From assembly GCF_900113485.1 (NCBI RefSeq), contig NZ_FOPM01000005.1, positions 124,001 through 188,000 on the forward strand: a DNA stretch of 64,000 nucleotides. Direction: 5' to 3'. Both the position numbers and the translations under genes were made by a program. Shown here one piece after another: positions 9,038-17,869 of the stretch. The stretch's first letter is position 1, and every line of letters starts with the position of its first letter. This stretch comes from Methylobacterium gossipiicola (GTDB lineage: Bacteria; Pseudomonadota; Alphaproteobacteria; Rhizobiales; Beijerinckiaceae). The notes under the pieces are model-generated. The model ran no database searches and was not told the DNA's origin. It was given only the letters and a program-made list of their open reading frames with translations.

Positions 9038-9442
9038 ATGGCACTCGTCTTGAACTCCCTCGCCGATTTCAAGCGGTTCCTCGCCGAGCCCGGTGCGACG
9101 ATCCAGGTTGTGCGCAACACCTTCGTGGACCGCCAGGGGGCGGCCCTGCGCGAAGCCTATCGCCGCAAGGGCCTGTATGCGCCCCGGACGGTACAGGCGG
9201 TGTCGAAGAAGGCGGCGGTGTTCGCCGTGCAGGGCCAACCGACGACGGTTTGGCTCTACTGGGATCGCGGAACCCGCAAGTGGCGCTTCGCCGACGACAC
9301 GGTGACGATCCCCCTCAACACCGGCCTCGGCGCGCCCGACGAGATCGTCTACCGCTGCGGCTACGCCGACGAGACCAAGACGCCGCCTCCTCCGCCCGAG
9401 CCCAGGTTCGCGACGGAGGAAGATCAGGGACAGCTTCTCTGA
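9038..9442 (+). CDS. Conserved hypothetical protein, unknown function
   Basis: I do not recognise this 134-residue protein. It is basic in its centre and ends in a Pro-rich, acidic tail (TPPPPPEP). It has no signal peptide, membrane span or known catalytic motif. Alternating hydrophobic and charged residues in the middle (TTVWLYWDRG) suggest a small beta-rich cytoplasmic domain. The ATG at 9038 has GGGGG eight bases upstream; a GTG three codons earlier is the alternative. It diverges from the VWA gene (198 bases) and faces the zinc-type TonB receptor. Confidence 0.7.
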   Translation: MALVLNSLADFKRFLAEPGATIQVVRNTFVDRQGAALREAYRRKGLYAPRTVQAVSKKAAVFAVQGQPTTVWLYWDRGTRKWRFADDTVTIPLNTGLGAPDEIVYRCGYADETKTPPPPPEPRFATEEDQGQLL

Positions 9443-9512
9443 CGATCACGCGCGAAACGGGCTTCCGACGGGCAAGCCCGTCGCCGGGGGCCGGATGGAG
9501 CCCGGCATCTTC

Positions 9513-9553
9513 CCGGGGCTCTGCCCCGGACCCGCGAAGGGCTCGTCCCTTCG
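9513..9553. terminator. Two adjacent hairpins between convergent genes
   Basis: Two stem-loops sit side by side: CCGGGG/CCCCGG with a 5-base loop (9513-9529) and CGAAGGG/CCCTTCG with a 5-base loop (9535-9553). They lie between the stops of two convergent genes and could terminate both. The sequence resembles the GC-rich intergenic repeat elements common in methylobacteria, but copies cannot be counted here. Confidence 0.5.
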
Positions 9554-9568
9554 AACCCATGACCGCGT

Positions 9569-11707
9569 TCAGAATCGCGCCGTCAGGAACAGGCGCACGT
9601 TGCGGCCTGGCAGCAGGATCTCGTCCTTCTTGAACGAGGCCGAGTTGCGGATCTGGTCGTCGAGGAGGTTGCGGCCCTGGAGGCCGAGGGTCACTTCGGT
9701 CGCGCCATAGAGCACGGGATCGAGGGGCTTGGTGTAGCTCACCTCGGCGCGCAGGTCGTCGAAGCCCGGCGTCACCGTCTCGAGGGGCGCGATCTCCGTG
9801 TGGGCGAAGGCATGGAGCAGGTTCACCCGGGCGAACCATCCGTCGGCCCGCACGAACACACCGCCGCCGACCCGGTGGGGCGGGATGCGCGGGACATAGG
9901 AGCCGTCATCGAACTGAGCGCGGACGAAATCGTACTGCGCGTCGAGGCCGGCCCAACCGTTGCCCACGGGCAGGAGGTCGAGCTGCGCGCCGATCTCGGC
10001 GCCGTAGAACGTGGCGTTGCGCTGCGCGTACACGATCTGCTGCAATTCGTCGTCGCTGCCGCACGAGGCGAAATCGTCGCCGCAGCGCAGGCCGGTGTCA
10101 CGCTTGTAGATGAAGCCCGTGTAGCGGGTGACGTAGCCGGTGGCGTCGAGGCGGAACGGCCCCTCGGCGCGGCGGATGCTGGCCTCGATGGTGCGGGCGC
10201 GCTCCTTCTTCAGGTCGGCGCTGCCGATCTCGAAGGTGCCCGTCGCGTCGTGGGAACCGCGCGAATAGAGTTCGAAGGCGGTCGGCGCCCGCTCGACGAA
10301 GCTGCCGTTCAGGCTGGCGACGAAGCCGTAGGGCAGGTCCTGGAGGGCGCCGAAGCTGATACTTTTGGGCGCGAACCGGCGGCGACGACCGTAGGACAAC
10401 GGGTCCTCGCCATCCACCGGCACGAAATCGCCGGGAAACAGGGTCGCGGTGCCCGTCGAGCGATCTCCCTCGATGCGACCGGCGCCCTGGAGCCGCAGCC
10501 CGTTGCCGACATTCAACTCCTCGAACAGATAGACGGCGTTGCTGCGGGAATCCGTCGGCGCGAGGAGGCCGCCCGCCTCACCGGCGGTGCCGAGGGTCCG
10601 GCGTCCGGCCTGAACGCCGAGGGCGCCCGTGAGGGTGCCAAGGGCAGTGAAGACCGGAACGTGCTGGAACTCGACGCGAGCCTCCGCTTCTCGGTTCTTG
10701 AATGTCGCCTGGATGCCGTCGCGGCCATCCTCGCCGATCCCGGTCTCGTCGTGACGATAGACCGAGCCGCCGACCCAGAAACGGATCGCCGCGATGGGAC
10801 CGTCGAGGGGGCGGAACTCGCCCCGGGCAAGGAGACGATCCTGGCGCGGATCGAGGCGGGTTCGGCTTTCGACCGCCTCGCCGCCCGGGATCTGATAGAG
10901 CGCGTCGTAATGGCTGTAGGATAGGCCGACGAAGCCGCGGTCCCCGATGAACGACATGCCGACGGCGCCGCCCTGGGATTCGTTGGCCGAATTGCGCTGG
11001 ATGCCGAGCGGTGTTCCGTAGCTGTCGGCCGCCGTCTTGAACCCATCGGCGTGGACCGCGACGTTGCCGGCGCCCGCATCCACCGCGACGGCGCCGAGGC
11101 GACCGTTATCGACGGTGGAATAGCCCGTCGTCGCCGAACCGGAGATCCCGCGTTCGGGGATGAAGGTCGGCACCCGGTTGTTGTCGACGCTCACCACGCC
11201 GCCGATGGCCTGGGACCCGAAGCGCAGGGAGGCCGGTCCCCGGATCACCTCGATGCGGTTGGCGACCAGGGGATTGACGGGGACGCCGTGATCCTCGCCG
11301 AGCTCCGAGACGTCCTGGATGCCAACGCCGTTTTCCTGGATGCGAACCCGGTTGTTGTCGAGACCCCGGATGATCGGCCGGCTCGCGGCACCCGGCGCAT
11401 AGGTCGAGGCCGAGAGACCGGGCCGGTCCGCGAGGGCATCCCCGAGGGTACGCGGCTGGTCGCGGGCAATCTGGTCCGCCGTCACCACGGTGACGGGCGA
11501 GAAGGTGTTGATGGCGACCGGAAGGACTCCGGTGGGCAGGCTGCTCGCCGTGCCGCTGCCATTCAGGGGCACGATGGGGCTGGGGGAGGTGACGCTGAGT
11601 TCCGAGAGGGCGACGGCGGCCTGCTGTGCCAACGCACCGGGTGCCGCCAGCCCGACGCCCGTCAGTACGGTTCCGGCCAGCCAACCCTTCGCACGAACAA
11701 CCCGCAT
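9569..11707 (-). CDS. TonB-dependent outer-membrane receptor, zinc (ZnuD-like) type
   Basis: The 712-residue protein has a signal peptide ending near PGALA, an N-terminal plug (PIIRGLDNNRVRI, VIRGPASLRFGS) and a 22-strand type barrel ending in a C-terminal Phe (LTARF). The phrases GSHDATGTFEIG and RNSASFKKDEILLPGRN are typical of the ZnuD/zinc-regulated TonB receptor family, which imports Zn2+ and sometimes haem. ATG 11707 was chosen (GAGG four bases upstream); in-frame GTG 11710 and TTG 11719 are alternatives. A TGTTATA-type palindrome starts only about ten bases upstream of the start, consistent with Zur repression. No inner-membrane ZnuABC genes are nearby. Zinc as substrate is an inference from family and operator. 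Confidence 0.85.
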   Translation of the reverse strand: MRVVRAKGWLAGTVLTGVGLAAPGALAQQAAVALSELSVTSPSPIVPLNGSGTASSLPTGVLPVAINTFSPVTVVTADQIARDQPRTLGDALADRPGLSASTYAPGAASRPIIRGLDNNRVRIQENGVGIQDVSELGEDHGVPVNPLVANRIEVIRGPASLRFGSQAIGGVVSVDNNRVPTFIPERGISGSATTGYSTVDNGRLGAVAVDAGAGNVAVHADGFKTAADSYGTPLGIQRNSANESQGGAVGMSFIGDRGFVGLSYSHYDALYQIPGGEAVESRTRLDPRQDRLLARGEFRPLDGPIAAIRFWVGGSVYRHDETGIGEDGRDGIQATFKNREAEARVEFQHVPVFTALGTLTGALGVQAGRRTLGTAGEAGGLLAPTDSRSNAVYLFEELNVGNGLRLQGAGRIEGDRSTGTATLFPGDFVPVDGEDPLSYGRRRRFAPKSISFGALQDLPYGFVASLNGSFVERAPTAFELYSRGSHDATGTFEIGSADLKKERARTIEASIRRAEGPFRLDATGYVTRYTGFIYKRDTGLRCGDDFASCGSDDELQQIVYAQRNATFYGAEIGAQLDLLPVGNGWAGLDAQYDFVRAQFDDGSYVPRIPPHRVGGGVFVRADGWFARVNLLHAFAHTEIAPLETVTPGFDDLRAEVSYTKPLDPVLYGATEVTLGLQGRNLLDDQIRNSASFKKDEILLPGRNVRLFLTARF

Positions 11708-11717
11708 CACGCCTCGC

Positions 11718-11739
11718 AAAAATGTTATAATGTTTCATC
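11718..11739 (-). promoter_or_regulatory. Candidate Zur operator upstream of the TonB receptor
   Basis: The plus strand reads AAAAATGTTATAATGTTTCATC. Its left half AATGTTATAAT fits the proteobacterial Zur box (AAATGTTATA-n-TATAACATTT) well; the right half matches partly. It overlaps the region where the -10 element and ribosome-binding site of the receptor gene must lie, so binding would block expression. A second partial palindrome (ATAACGTTAC) lies at 11751-11760. Zur is not in the window. Confidence 0.55.
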
Positions 11740-11906
11740 ACCTGAACGCGATAACGTTACAAGCGCGGAGTTCGGAAGGGCGGTGTTCGGCTGCGACACT
11801 GTTGCGCCGGTGCATCAGAGCATCGAGCCGCATCGGCGACCTTGCACCAGACCGGTCGGCCCTCAGGCGGTATAGTCACGGCCGCCTCGTTGCCCGGAAT
11901 CATCGC

Positions 11907-12395
11907 ATGAGCCTGACGATCCGCCCCGCCGCGTCCGACGATCACGACGCCGTCTGGGCGATTCTCGAACCAACGATCCGCGCGGGGGAAACCTACGCCC
12001 TGCCGCGCGACGGCTCCCGCGCGGATATGCTGGCCTATTGGTTCTCGCCCGGGCATCGCGTCTTCGTCGCAGCCACGGAAGACGGGGTACGCGGTACCTA
12101 TCTGCTGAAGGCGAACCAGGCCGGGGGCGGCAGCCATGTCGCCAATGCCGGGTTCATGACCCATCCGGCGGCCAGTGGACGCGGGATCGCGCGGGCCATG
12201 GGGCGCCATGCCCTCGACACCGCGCGGGGGGCGGGATTCGCCGCGATGCAATTCAACTTCGTGGTCGCGACGAACACCCGCGCCGTCGCCCTGTGGGAGC
12301 ACCTCGGCTTTGCCGTTGTCGGGCGTCTGCCCGGCGCCTTTCGTCATCCGGTGCACGGGACCGTGGACGCCTTGGTGATGTTCCGCGCCCTTTGA
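11907..12395 (+). CDS. GNAT-family N-acetyltransferase
   Basis: The 162-residue protein has the GNAT fold order: N-terminal substrate strand (MSLTIRPAASDDHDAVW), a central acetyl-CoA loop of the R/Q-x-x-G-x-G/A type (SGRGIARAMG, about residues 90-100), and the C-terminal N-x-x-A-x-x-L-x-E-x-x-GF segment (NTRAVALWEHLGF). It transfers an acetyl group from acetyl-CoA to an amine. The acceptor is not predictable; small-molecule amines or amino-acid analogues are usual. It precedes the ferredoxin of the P450 module by 24 bases and may be cotranscribed. Confidence 0.85.
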   Translation: MSLTIRPAASDDHDAVWAILEPTIRAGETYALPRDGSRADMLAYWFSPGHRVFVAATEDGVRGTYLLKANQAGGGSHVANAGFMTHPAASGRGIARAMGRHALDTARGAGFAAMQFNFVVATNTRAVALWEHLGFAVVGRLPGAFRHPVHGTVDALVMFRAL

Positions 12396-12419
12396 CGCGC
12401 GGGCGGTGCGGAACCGCCG

Positions 12420-12755
12420 ATGCGCGACGGGCATTGCGCCTCCATGCCCGATCCGAACTTCGCTGTTCCCGGCCCTTCGCCGAGCCCCGATTCCCTGCGC
12501 GCCGCCGAGCGATCAGTCCCCGCCGGGGGCTTGATCCCCGCCGAGGGCTTGCGCGTCACCGTCGATCTCAACCGTTGTCAGGCTTATGCCCAATGCTGCT
12601 ACGCGGCACCGGAGCATTTCGTCCTGCATGGCGCCGAGGCGCTCCATTACGACCCGGCGCCAACGGCGGCGGCCCGCGACGCCATCGAGCGCGCCCGTGT
12701 CGCCTGCCCGGTGCAGGCGATCCTCGTCGAGGATACGGGGAGCGACCGTCCGTGA
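12420..12755 (+). CDS. Small [3Fe-4S]/[4Fe-4S] ferredoxin of the P450 redox chain
   Basis: The 111-residue product carries a ferredoxin core from about residue 45 (LRVTVDLNRC) with ligands Cys53, Cys59 (CQAYAQC) and a late Cys96 followed by Pro (VACPVQAI). One ligand of a classical 4Fe site is absent, as in the [3Fe-4S] ferredoxins that donate electrons to bacterial P450s. Cys60 is an extra adjacent cysteine. The first 40 residues are Pro/Ser-rich; ATG 12444 is an alternative start. The stop overlaps the GTG of the reductase gene (GTGA), so the two are coupled. Confidence 0.88.
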   Translation: MRDGHCASMPDPNFAVPGPSPSPDSLRAAERSVPAGGLIPAEGLRVTVDLNRCQAYAQCCYAAPEHFVLHGAEALHYDPAPTAAARDAIERARVACPVQAILVEDTGSDRP

Positions 12756-14026
12756 CCTGCGAGCACCTCGTCGTCGTCGGCGCCTCCCTGGCGGGCCTGC
12801 GCGGGGCCGAAGCCGCCCGCACGGCGGGCTATGCGGGCCGCCTCACGCTCATCGGCGACGAGCCGCATCGCCCCTACGACCGGCCGCCCCTATCGAAACA
12901 GGTTCTGACCGGCTCCGTCGACGCAGCGGCGACGGCTCTGCCCAACCTCGTGCCCCTTGAGGCCGAATGGCTGCTCGGTTCGGCCGCGACCGCCCTCGAC
13001 CGCGCGAAGCGGACCGTCACCCTGCGGGACGGCCGGCAGGTTATCTATGATCGCCTGCTCATCGCCACGGGAGCCCGGCCGCGCCCCTGGCTCGACGCCG
13101 AACAGGCGAAGTTCGCGGGGGTCCATACCCTGCGCAGCCGCGACGATTCGGCGGCCCTGCGGATGGCCCTTGCGGGCAAGCCCGCCCGCGTCCTCGTCAT
13201 CGGCGGCGGCTTCATCGGCTGCGAAGTGGCGGCGGCCTGCCGTGACCTCGATCTGCCGGTGACCCTCGTGGAGACCGGCCCGGCCGTGCTGGCAGGCGTG
13301 CTCGGGATCTATCTCGGCGCCGTCGTCGGCGCCCTGCACGAAGCCCGGGGCGTGGATCTGATCTTCGACGCCAAGGTCGAGGCCCTGGAAGACGATGGGA
13401 CCGGACGGGTGGTTCGGGCGCGCCTCGAAGACGGGCGCACCATCGAGACCGACTGCGTCGTGGTGGCGCTGGGCGCCATTCGCAACACCGAGTGGCTCGC
13501 CGGCTCCGGCCTCGCTTTCGACGAGGGCGGCGTCGATTGCGACGCCGACGGCTACGCCCTCGACGACGCGGGACAGCCTGACCGGACCATCGCGGCAGCC
13601 GGAGACATCGCCCGCTTTCCCCATCCCCTCTACGACGACCGCCGCGTCGCCCTGGAGCATTGGGGCCACGCCGTGACGCAGGGGGCGCACGCGGCGCGCC
13701 TGTTGATCGGGCAAGGGGCGGGGTCCTACGCCGAGGTTCCGACCTTCTGGTCGTCTCAGGGCGGCGTCACCATCAAATCCGTTGGGCTGACCGACGGGGC
13801 GGACAGCATCGTCATCGCGCAGGGCGACCCGAAAACCGGGCGCTTCCTCGTCGTGTACGGCCGGGAGGGCCGCTGTATCGCGGCCGTCTCCTTCGACTCC
13901 GTGCGTTGGTTGCCGGCTTACGCGGAGATGGTGGCGTCCCGGGCGCCGTTCCCGCCCCCCGGCGGTGGGGTGGATGAGGGGCCGCTGACACCGATGGCGT
14001 CCGGATTGCCGCGAGGGGACGAGTGA
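12752..14026 (+). CDS. NAD(P)H-dependent ferredoxin reductase (FAD, putidaredoxin-reductase type)
   Basis: The 424-residue protein has an N-terminal FAD site (VVVGASLAGLRGAEAAR), the PYDRPPLSKQVL segment typical of the family, a second dinucleotide fold for NAD(P)H (VLVIGGGFIGCEVAA, about residues 147-161) and the late FAD motif AAGDIARFP. It passes electrons from NAD(P)H to the small ferredoxin encoded just upstream. The GTG at 12752 lies inside the ferredoxin stop; the open frame further upstream runs through the previous genes in another frame and was discarded. The stop overlaps the P450 ATG by one base. This is the classic class I P450 arrangement. Confidence 0.93.
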   Translation: MTCEHLVVVGASLAGLRGAEAARTAGYAGRLTLIGDEPHRPYDRPPLSKQVLTGSVDAAATALPNLVPLEAEWLLGSAATALDRAKRTVTLRDGRQVIYDRLLIATGARPRPWLDAEQAKFAGVHTLRSRDDSAALRMALAGKPARVLVIGGGFIGCEVAAACRDLDLPVTLVETGPAVLAGVLGIYLGAVVGALHEARGVDLIFDAKVEALEDDGTGRVVRARLEDGRTIETDCVVVALGAIRNTEWLAGSGLAFDEGGVDCDADGYALDDAGQPDRTIAAAGDIARFPHPLYDDRRVALEHWGHAVTQGAHAARLLIGQGAGSYAEVPTFWSSQGGVTIKSVGLTDGADSIVIAQGDPKTGRFLVVYGREGRCIAAVSFDSVRWLPAYAEMVASRAPFPPPGGGVDEGPLTPMASGLPRGDE

Positions 14027-15273
14027 TGAGCGACGCGACCTTGTTCGAGCAGGTGAAGGACGAGGCCAACCGGGCCGACCCCTATCCCCTCTTCGCGCGC
14101 CTGCGCGAGACCCCCGTGTCCCGTCAATCCGACGGCACTTACGTGGCTTCGACCCACGCGGCGATCACGAGCCTGCTGCACGATCCGCGCATCAGCTCCG
14201 AGACCTTGCCGCCGGCCGACCGGCCGAAGACCGGCAACCCCGTCTCCGACTGGATCGTGAAGCCGATCCGCGACCGCATCACCGACGCGCATCGGCCCTT
14301 CATCTTCCGCGACCCGCCGGATCACGACACCTTGCGCAAGGCCGTGATGCACGAATTCACCCAGAAACGCGTCCAGGCCCTGCGCGCGCGCTCACACACC
14401 CTCGTGGACGAGATTCTGACGAAACACGCCGGATCGGGCAACTTCGATGTCGTCGACGACCTCGCCTACCCGCTACCCGTGACGATCATCTGCGAATTGC
14501 TCGGCGTGCCCACGCAGGACGAGCCGAAGTTCCACGGCTGGGCGACGCAACTCGCCACGGCGTTGGAGCCCGACACCATGGCCGACGAAGAGGCGCGGGC
14601 CGAGAACAGCCGCACCTTCGAGACCATCTCGGACTACATGAGCGGCCTCATCAAGGAGAAGCGCCGGGATCCGAAGGACGACATGCTGTCGGGTCTCGCC
14701 GTCGGCGGTGGACCGGACGTGCCGAAGATCGGGGATTACGATCTCATCGCCACCTCAGTGCTCATGTTGGTGGCGGGCCACGAGACGACGGTGAACCTCA
14801 TCACCAACGCCATGCTGGCGCTCCTGCGCCATCCGGACGAGTTCGCGCGCCTGCGCGACGACCCCACCCGCGCCCCGCGTCTGATCGAGGAGGTGCAGCG
14901 CTACGATCCGCCGGTCCAATTCCGCACCCGCCGGGCGCTCACGGACATCGCCATCGCCGAGACCACGATTCCGAAGGACTCGGACGTGATCCTGCTCCTC
15001 GCCTCGGGCAACCGCGATCCGGCGGAGTTTGCCGAGCCCGACCGCTTCGACCCCGATCGGACCGGTACCCGTCATCTCGGGTTCGGCGGCGGCCTGCATT
15101 ATTGCGTCGGCGCGCCCCTGGCGCGATTCGAGGCCGAGGCGGCGCTGACGGCCCTGGCGCGGCGCCTGAACAACCCGCGCCTCGCGGCCGATCCGCCGCC
15201 CTACCGGCCCGGCTCGGCCCTGCGCGGTCCAAAGCACCTGCGCCTGTCCATCGACGGCATACGCCCGGCCTGA
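14026..15273 (+). CDS. Cytochrome P450
   Basis: The 415-residue soluble P450 shows the I-helix oxygen-activation motif AGHETT (residues 250-255), the K-helix E-x-x-R (EEVQR), and the haem loop FGGGLHYCVGAP with the thiolate ligand Cys360. Length and motifs match bacterial class I P450s, which hydroxylate or demethylate small hydrophobic substrates. ATG 14026 has GAGGGG six bases upstream; GTG 14023 is a poorer choice. With the two upstream genes it forms a self-sufficient electron chain. The substrate is unknown; no pathway genes flank it except a GNAT. Confidence 0.95.
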   Translation: MSDATLFEQVKDEANRADPYPLFARLRETPVSRQSDGTYVASTHAAITSLLHDPRISSETLPPADRPKTGNPVSDWIVKPIRDRITDAHRPFIFRDPPDHDTLRKAVMHEFTQKRVQALRARSHTLVDEILTKHAGSGNFDVVDDLAYPLPVTIICELLGVPTQDEPKFHGWATQLATALEPDTMADEEARAENSRTFETISDYMSGLIKEKRRDPKDDMLSGLAVGGGPDVPKIGDYDLIATSVLMLVAGHETTVNLITNAMLALLRHPDEFARLRDDPTRAPRLIEEVQRYDPPVQFRTRRALTDIAIAETTIPKDSDVILLLASGNRDPAEFAEPDRFDPDRTGTRHLGFGGGLHYCVGAPLARFEAEAALTALARRLNNPRLAADPPPYRPGSALRGPKHLRLSIDGIRPA

Positions 15274-15535
15274 CACGGCATCGGATCGAGGAAAGCGGTC
15301 GCCGGGTGGGCAGGTTCGCACATCGCCCGAGGGATGCCGAGCTCCACGATGACGAGGCAATCGAGCGGCATTCGCATGAGGCGTTCGCGCCACACCGGAG
15401 CGCAAATGCGGCGGCCATGACGGGAATCCCCAGGCCCCGCCGTGAGCCGCCTTGCGGCCATCGCATTTGGCGGTGAGGCAACCCGCTACCGGAAGTCGTG
15501 TCCGCGACTCCGATCTGTTCGGGATTTGCCTCAAG

Positions 15536-16138
15536 ATGCCGCGTCCGCTCCTGTCGACCGTCGCCGTCGTGGCGCTCACCGCCACTTTGGGCGCCTGCGC
15601 GTCCTCGCGCCTCGAGCGGCCGGCCCGCGTCCGTGGCCCCGGTCCGCAAGCCGCCCTCGACACTACGATCCCGGCCATGCCCGCCGCCCCCATCACCACG
15701 GCCCCCCTCGCACCGCCGCCCGGGGCCTCCGCGGCCCCCATCGAGCCGCCGGTCGGGGCCGACGTCGCGGTGGCTCCGGCCGCGCCCGTCGCCGCGCCCC
15801 CCGAGCCGAGCGTGGCCGCCGCGCCGCCGCCGGCACCGCCCCCCGTGGTGGTCGCGTCGGGCCGCTCCTCCGTGGTCGGAGGCTGGACCGCCAAGGACGC
15901 CACGGGCGCGAGCTGCAAGGTGTCGCTGTCGAGCGCCCCGGCCCTCGACCTCTACAAGGCCAGCGCGGCCGGTTGCGCGAACAAGGATCTCGCCAAGGTG
16001 ACGGCGTGGGACTATCGCGATGGCGAGGTCTACCTCTACCAGCCCGGCGGCACCGTCGCGGCCCGCCTGCGCCAGGGCGGCGGCGCGCTGGACGGCGCGC
16101 TCTCGAAATCCGGCGCCTCCCTCGCGATGGTGCGCTGA
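15536..16138 (+). CDS. Omp19-like lipoprotein with AprI/Inh protease-inhibitor domain
   Basis: The 200-residue precursor has a lipoprotein signal ending LGAC (lipidated Cys21), a Pro/Ala-rich linker of about 90 residues, and a C-terminal domain of about 95 residues with the AprI/Inh pattern: GGWTAKDATG, SCKVSLSS, two cysteines likely to pair, and GGALDGALSKSGASLAM at the end. Brucella Omp19 has this same layout and inhibits host and bacterial proteases from the outer membrane. The function here is inferred from fold and layout. ATG 15536 starts the signal peptide exactly. A GC hairpin follows the stop. Confidence 0.8.
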   Translation: MPRPLLSTVAVVALTATLGACASSRLERPARVRGPGPQAALDTTIPAMPAAPITTAPLAPPPGASAAPIEPPVGADVAVAPAAPVAAPPEPSVAAAPPPAPPPVVVASGRSSVVGGWTAKDATGASCKVSLSSAPALDLYKASAAGCANKDLAKVTAWDYRDGEVYLYQPGGTVAARLRQGGGALDGALSKSGASLAMVR

Positions 16139-16144
16139 TCCGGC

Positions 16145-16166
16145 CCCTCCCGCGCCGGCGGGAGGG
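16145..16166. terminator. Bidirectional hairpin between the lipoprotein and barrel genes
   Basis: A perfect 9-bp stem (CCCTCCCGC / GCGGGAGGG) with a 4-base loop fills the short gap between two convergent stops. T-runs are lacking on both sides, as is usual in this GC-rich genome. Confidence 0.6.
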
Positions 16167-16171
16167 CGTCT

Positions 16172-17869
16172 CTACGGGTTCACCCGCAGGCCGAGCAGCC
16201 AGGTGTTGGCGTGAAAGCTCGCCGTGGCGACGGTGCTGTTCACCTGCTGGTAGACGTAGGAGCCGCGCAGGGTCAGCCAGCGGTTGAACCGGTAATCGAG
16301 GCGGGCCGTTCCCGAGAAGCCGCGCTCCGAGATGTTCACCCGGTCGTAGTCGCTCGCCACGTACGTGATCCCGCCGATGAGCGACAGGTTGCGCAGGAGG
16401 TCGTGCTGCACTTCCAGGGTGACGGCCTGGGTGCGCACGCCGCTCGACCCCGCGATCGCCGTCTCGACGATTCCCGCCGTGGCGTTCAGGCGGACGGAGG
16501 TGAGGGGGCTCACCGTCCAGATCAGGGCCGCGTTCATCACCGGGGCGGTGAGGTCGCGCAGGGTAGGGTCGTTGTAGGTCCGGTGCTGCAATCCGCCGGA
16601 GAGTTCCCCCGCGAGGAAGCGGGTCAGGGCGATGGAACTGCCGACCGAGACGGTCAGGCCATCCGAATCCCGTCGCGTACCGGTGGAATCCACGCGCAGG
16701 TCGTACACGCGGGTATCCGCGAGGACATCGACGAACGGCGTCAGGGTCGGCGACATCTCGTAGCCGGCCCGCAGTTGCAGGCCGTACTGGTTCAGGTTGC
16801 GGTCGCTCTGCCGGAGGATCGTGCCGTTGCCGAGGCGGGCATCATCGAATTCGGAGCGATCGACCAGTCCACGCAAGGAGAGTTGGAGGCGATTGAACAC
16901 CTGGGTCGCCCCCACGGTGGTGCCGTAGCTCGTGATCAGGGGGCGGGTCGTCGCGCCAGCGTTGAGGTCGGGGCTGCCCGTGCGCTGCGTGTCGATGAGA
17001 AAGCGGCCTTCGACGTCGATCCGGGTGTCGCGGGTGGCGTCGATCCGCAGGCGGGTTGCGCCGGCGCCGTTCGGCCGGCTCGCCGCCGGATTGTCGGGAT
17101 ATTCGAGATAGGAGCCGCGCAACTCGCCGCTGAGGGCGCTCGTGGACCAGTCGCTCCGGAACGCGAGATCGGCTTCCGAGCGCAGGGCGACGGAGGGCTT
17201 CGCCGCGAGGCGCGTGATCTGCTCCGGGTTGGTGTCGTAGCCGATGCTCTGCTGAAAGCCCGGCAGGATGGTGAAGCTGCCGACCTTGATCCCCAGGGGG
17301 GCATAGGCCGGATCGACGGAGAGCGTGGGACTGAGGGCGCCGCCGAGCAGGAAGCTCGACGTCTGGATCCCCACCGGCGGCAGGATCGACGGCAGGGGAA
17401 CACCGACCACGGGCGAGCGGATCACAGGCGTGAGCCGACTGTCGGTGGGGGAGGTCTGCGTGATCTGTCGCGTGACCTGAGTCGTGGCCGACCCGATCCG
17501 GCGCGCGGGGGCCGCGCGGGCACGCAGGAGCGCACCGAGGGTCCGGTTGTTCGGAGCGCCCGAGACGGGCGTCGTCCTCGCGGATCGACGGGCGGGGCGA
17601 ATCAGGCCGCCGTCGCCCTCGGGGCTGTCGCCAGTCACGGGCGTGCCCGTCCCAGTGTCGGGCGCCTGCTGCGTCTGGCTCGACGGGGCCGCGTCGGTGG
17701 CGTCCGGTGTCGGATCGGTTTGGGCGGTGGACCCGAAGCTCGGATCGGTGTTCGTGCGCAGGGCCTGGGCGCCGAGGCCGCCGGTGCCAGCGAGGAGGGT
17801 CGCGGCCGAGAGGGCGAGGCCGCGCAGGCTCCGGTTTCGCCACGCATTTGTCGGCCGCACACGTATCAC
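16172..17869 (-). CDS. Outer-membrane beta-barrel protein (BBP2-like)
   Basis: The 565-residue protein has a signal peptide (to about residue 36, GLGAQA), a low-complexity Thr/Ser/Pro/Gly stretch to about residue 150, and then a long run of alternating amphipathic strands with many Tyr/Arg/Thr residues ending GLRVNP. This fits the outer-membrane barrel family found beside alphaproteobacterial polysaccharide or adhesin genes. No plug or TonB box is seen. The GTG at 17869 has GGAGGA upstream at slightly long spacing; GTG 17860 is the alternative. Export of a polymer is possible but not shown. Confidence 0.75.
   Translation of the reverse strand: MIRVRPTNAWRNRSLRGLALSAATLLAGTGGLGAQALRTNTDPSFGSTAQTDPTPDATDAAPSSQTQQAPDTGTGTPVTGDSPEGDGGLIRPARRSARTTPVSGAPNNRTLGALLRARAAPARRIGSATTQVTRQITQTSPTDSRLTPVIRSPVVGVPLPSILPPVGIQTSSFLLGGALSPTLSVDPAYAPLGIKVGSFTILPGFQQSIGYDTNPEQITRLAAKPSVALRSEADLAFRSDWSTSALSGELRGSYLEYPDNPAASRPNGAGATRLRIDATRDTRIDVEGRFLIDTQRTGSPDLNAGATTRPLITSYGTTVGATQVFNRLQLSLRGLVDRSEFDDARLGNGTILRQSDRNLNQYGLQLRAGYEMSPTLTPFVDVLADTRVYDLRVDSTGTRRDSDGLTVSVGSSIALTRFLAGELSGGLQHRTYNDPTLRDLTAPVMNAALIWTVSPLTSVRLNATAGIVETAIAGSSGVRTQAVTLEVQHDLLRNLSLIGGITYVASDYDRVNISERGFSGTARLDYRFNRWLTLRGSYVYQQVNSTVATASFHANTWLLGLRVNP

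Noticed and set aside
12038..14026. 662-codon frame as one protein
   Set aside because: The first 238 codons read the acetyltransferase and ferredoxin genes in a wrong frame. Family features begin at GTG 12752.
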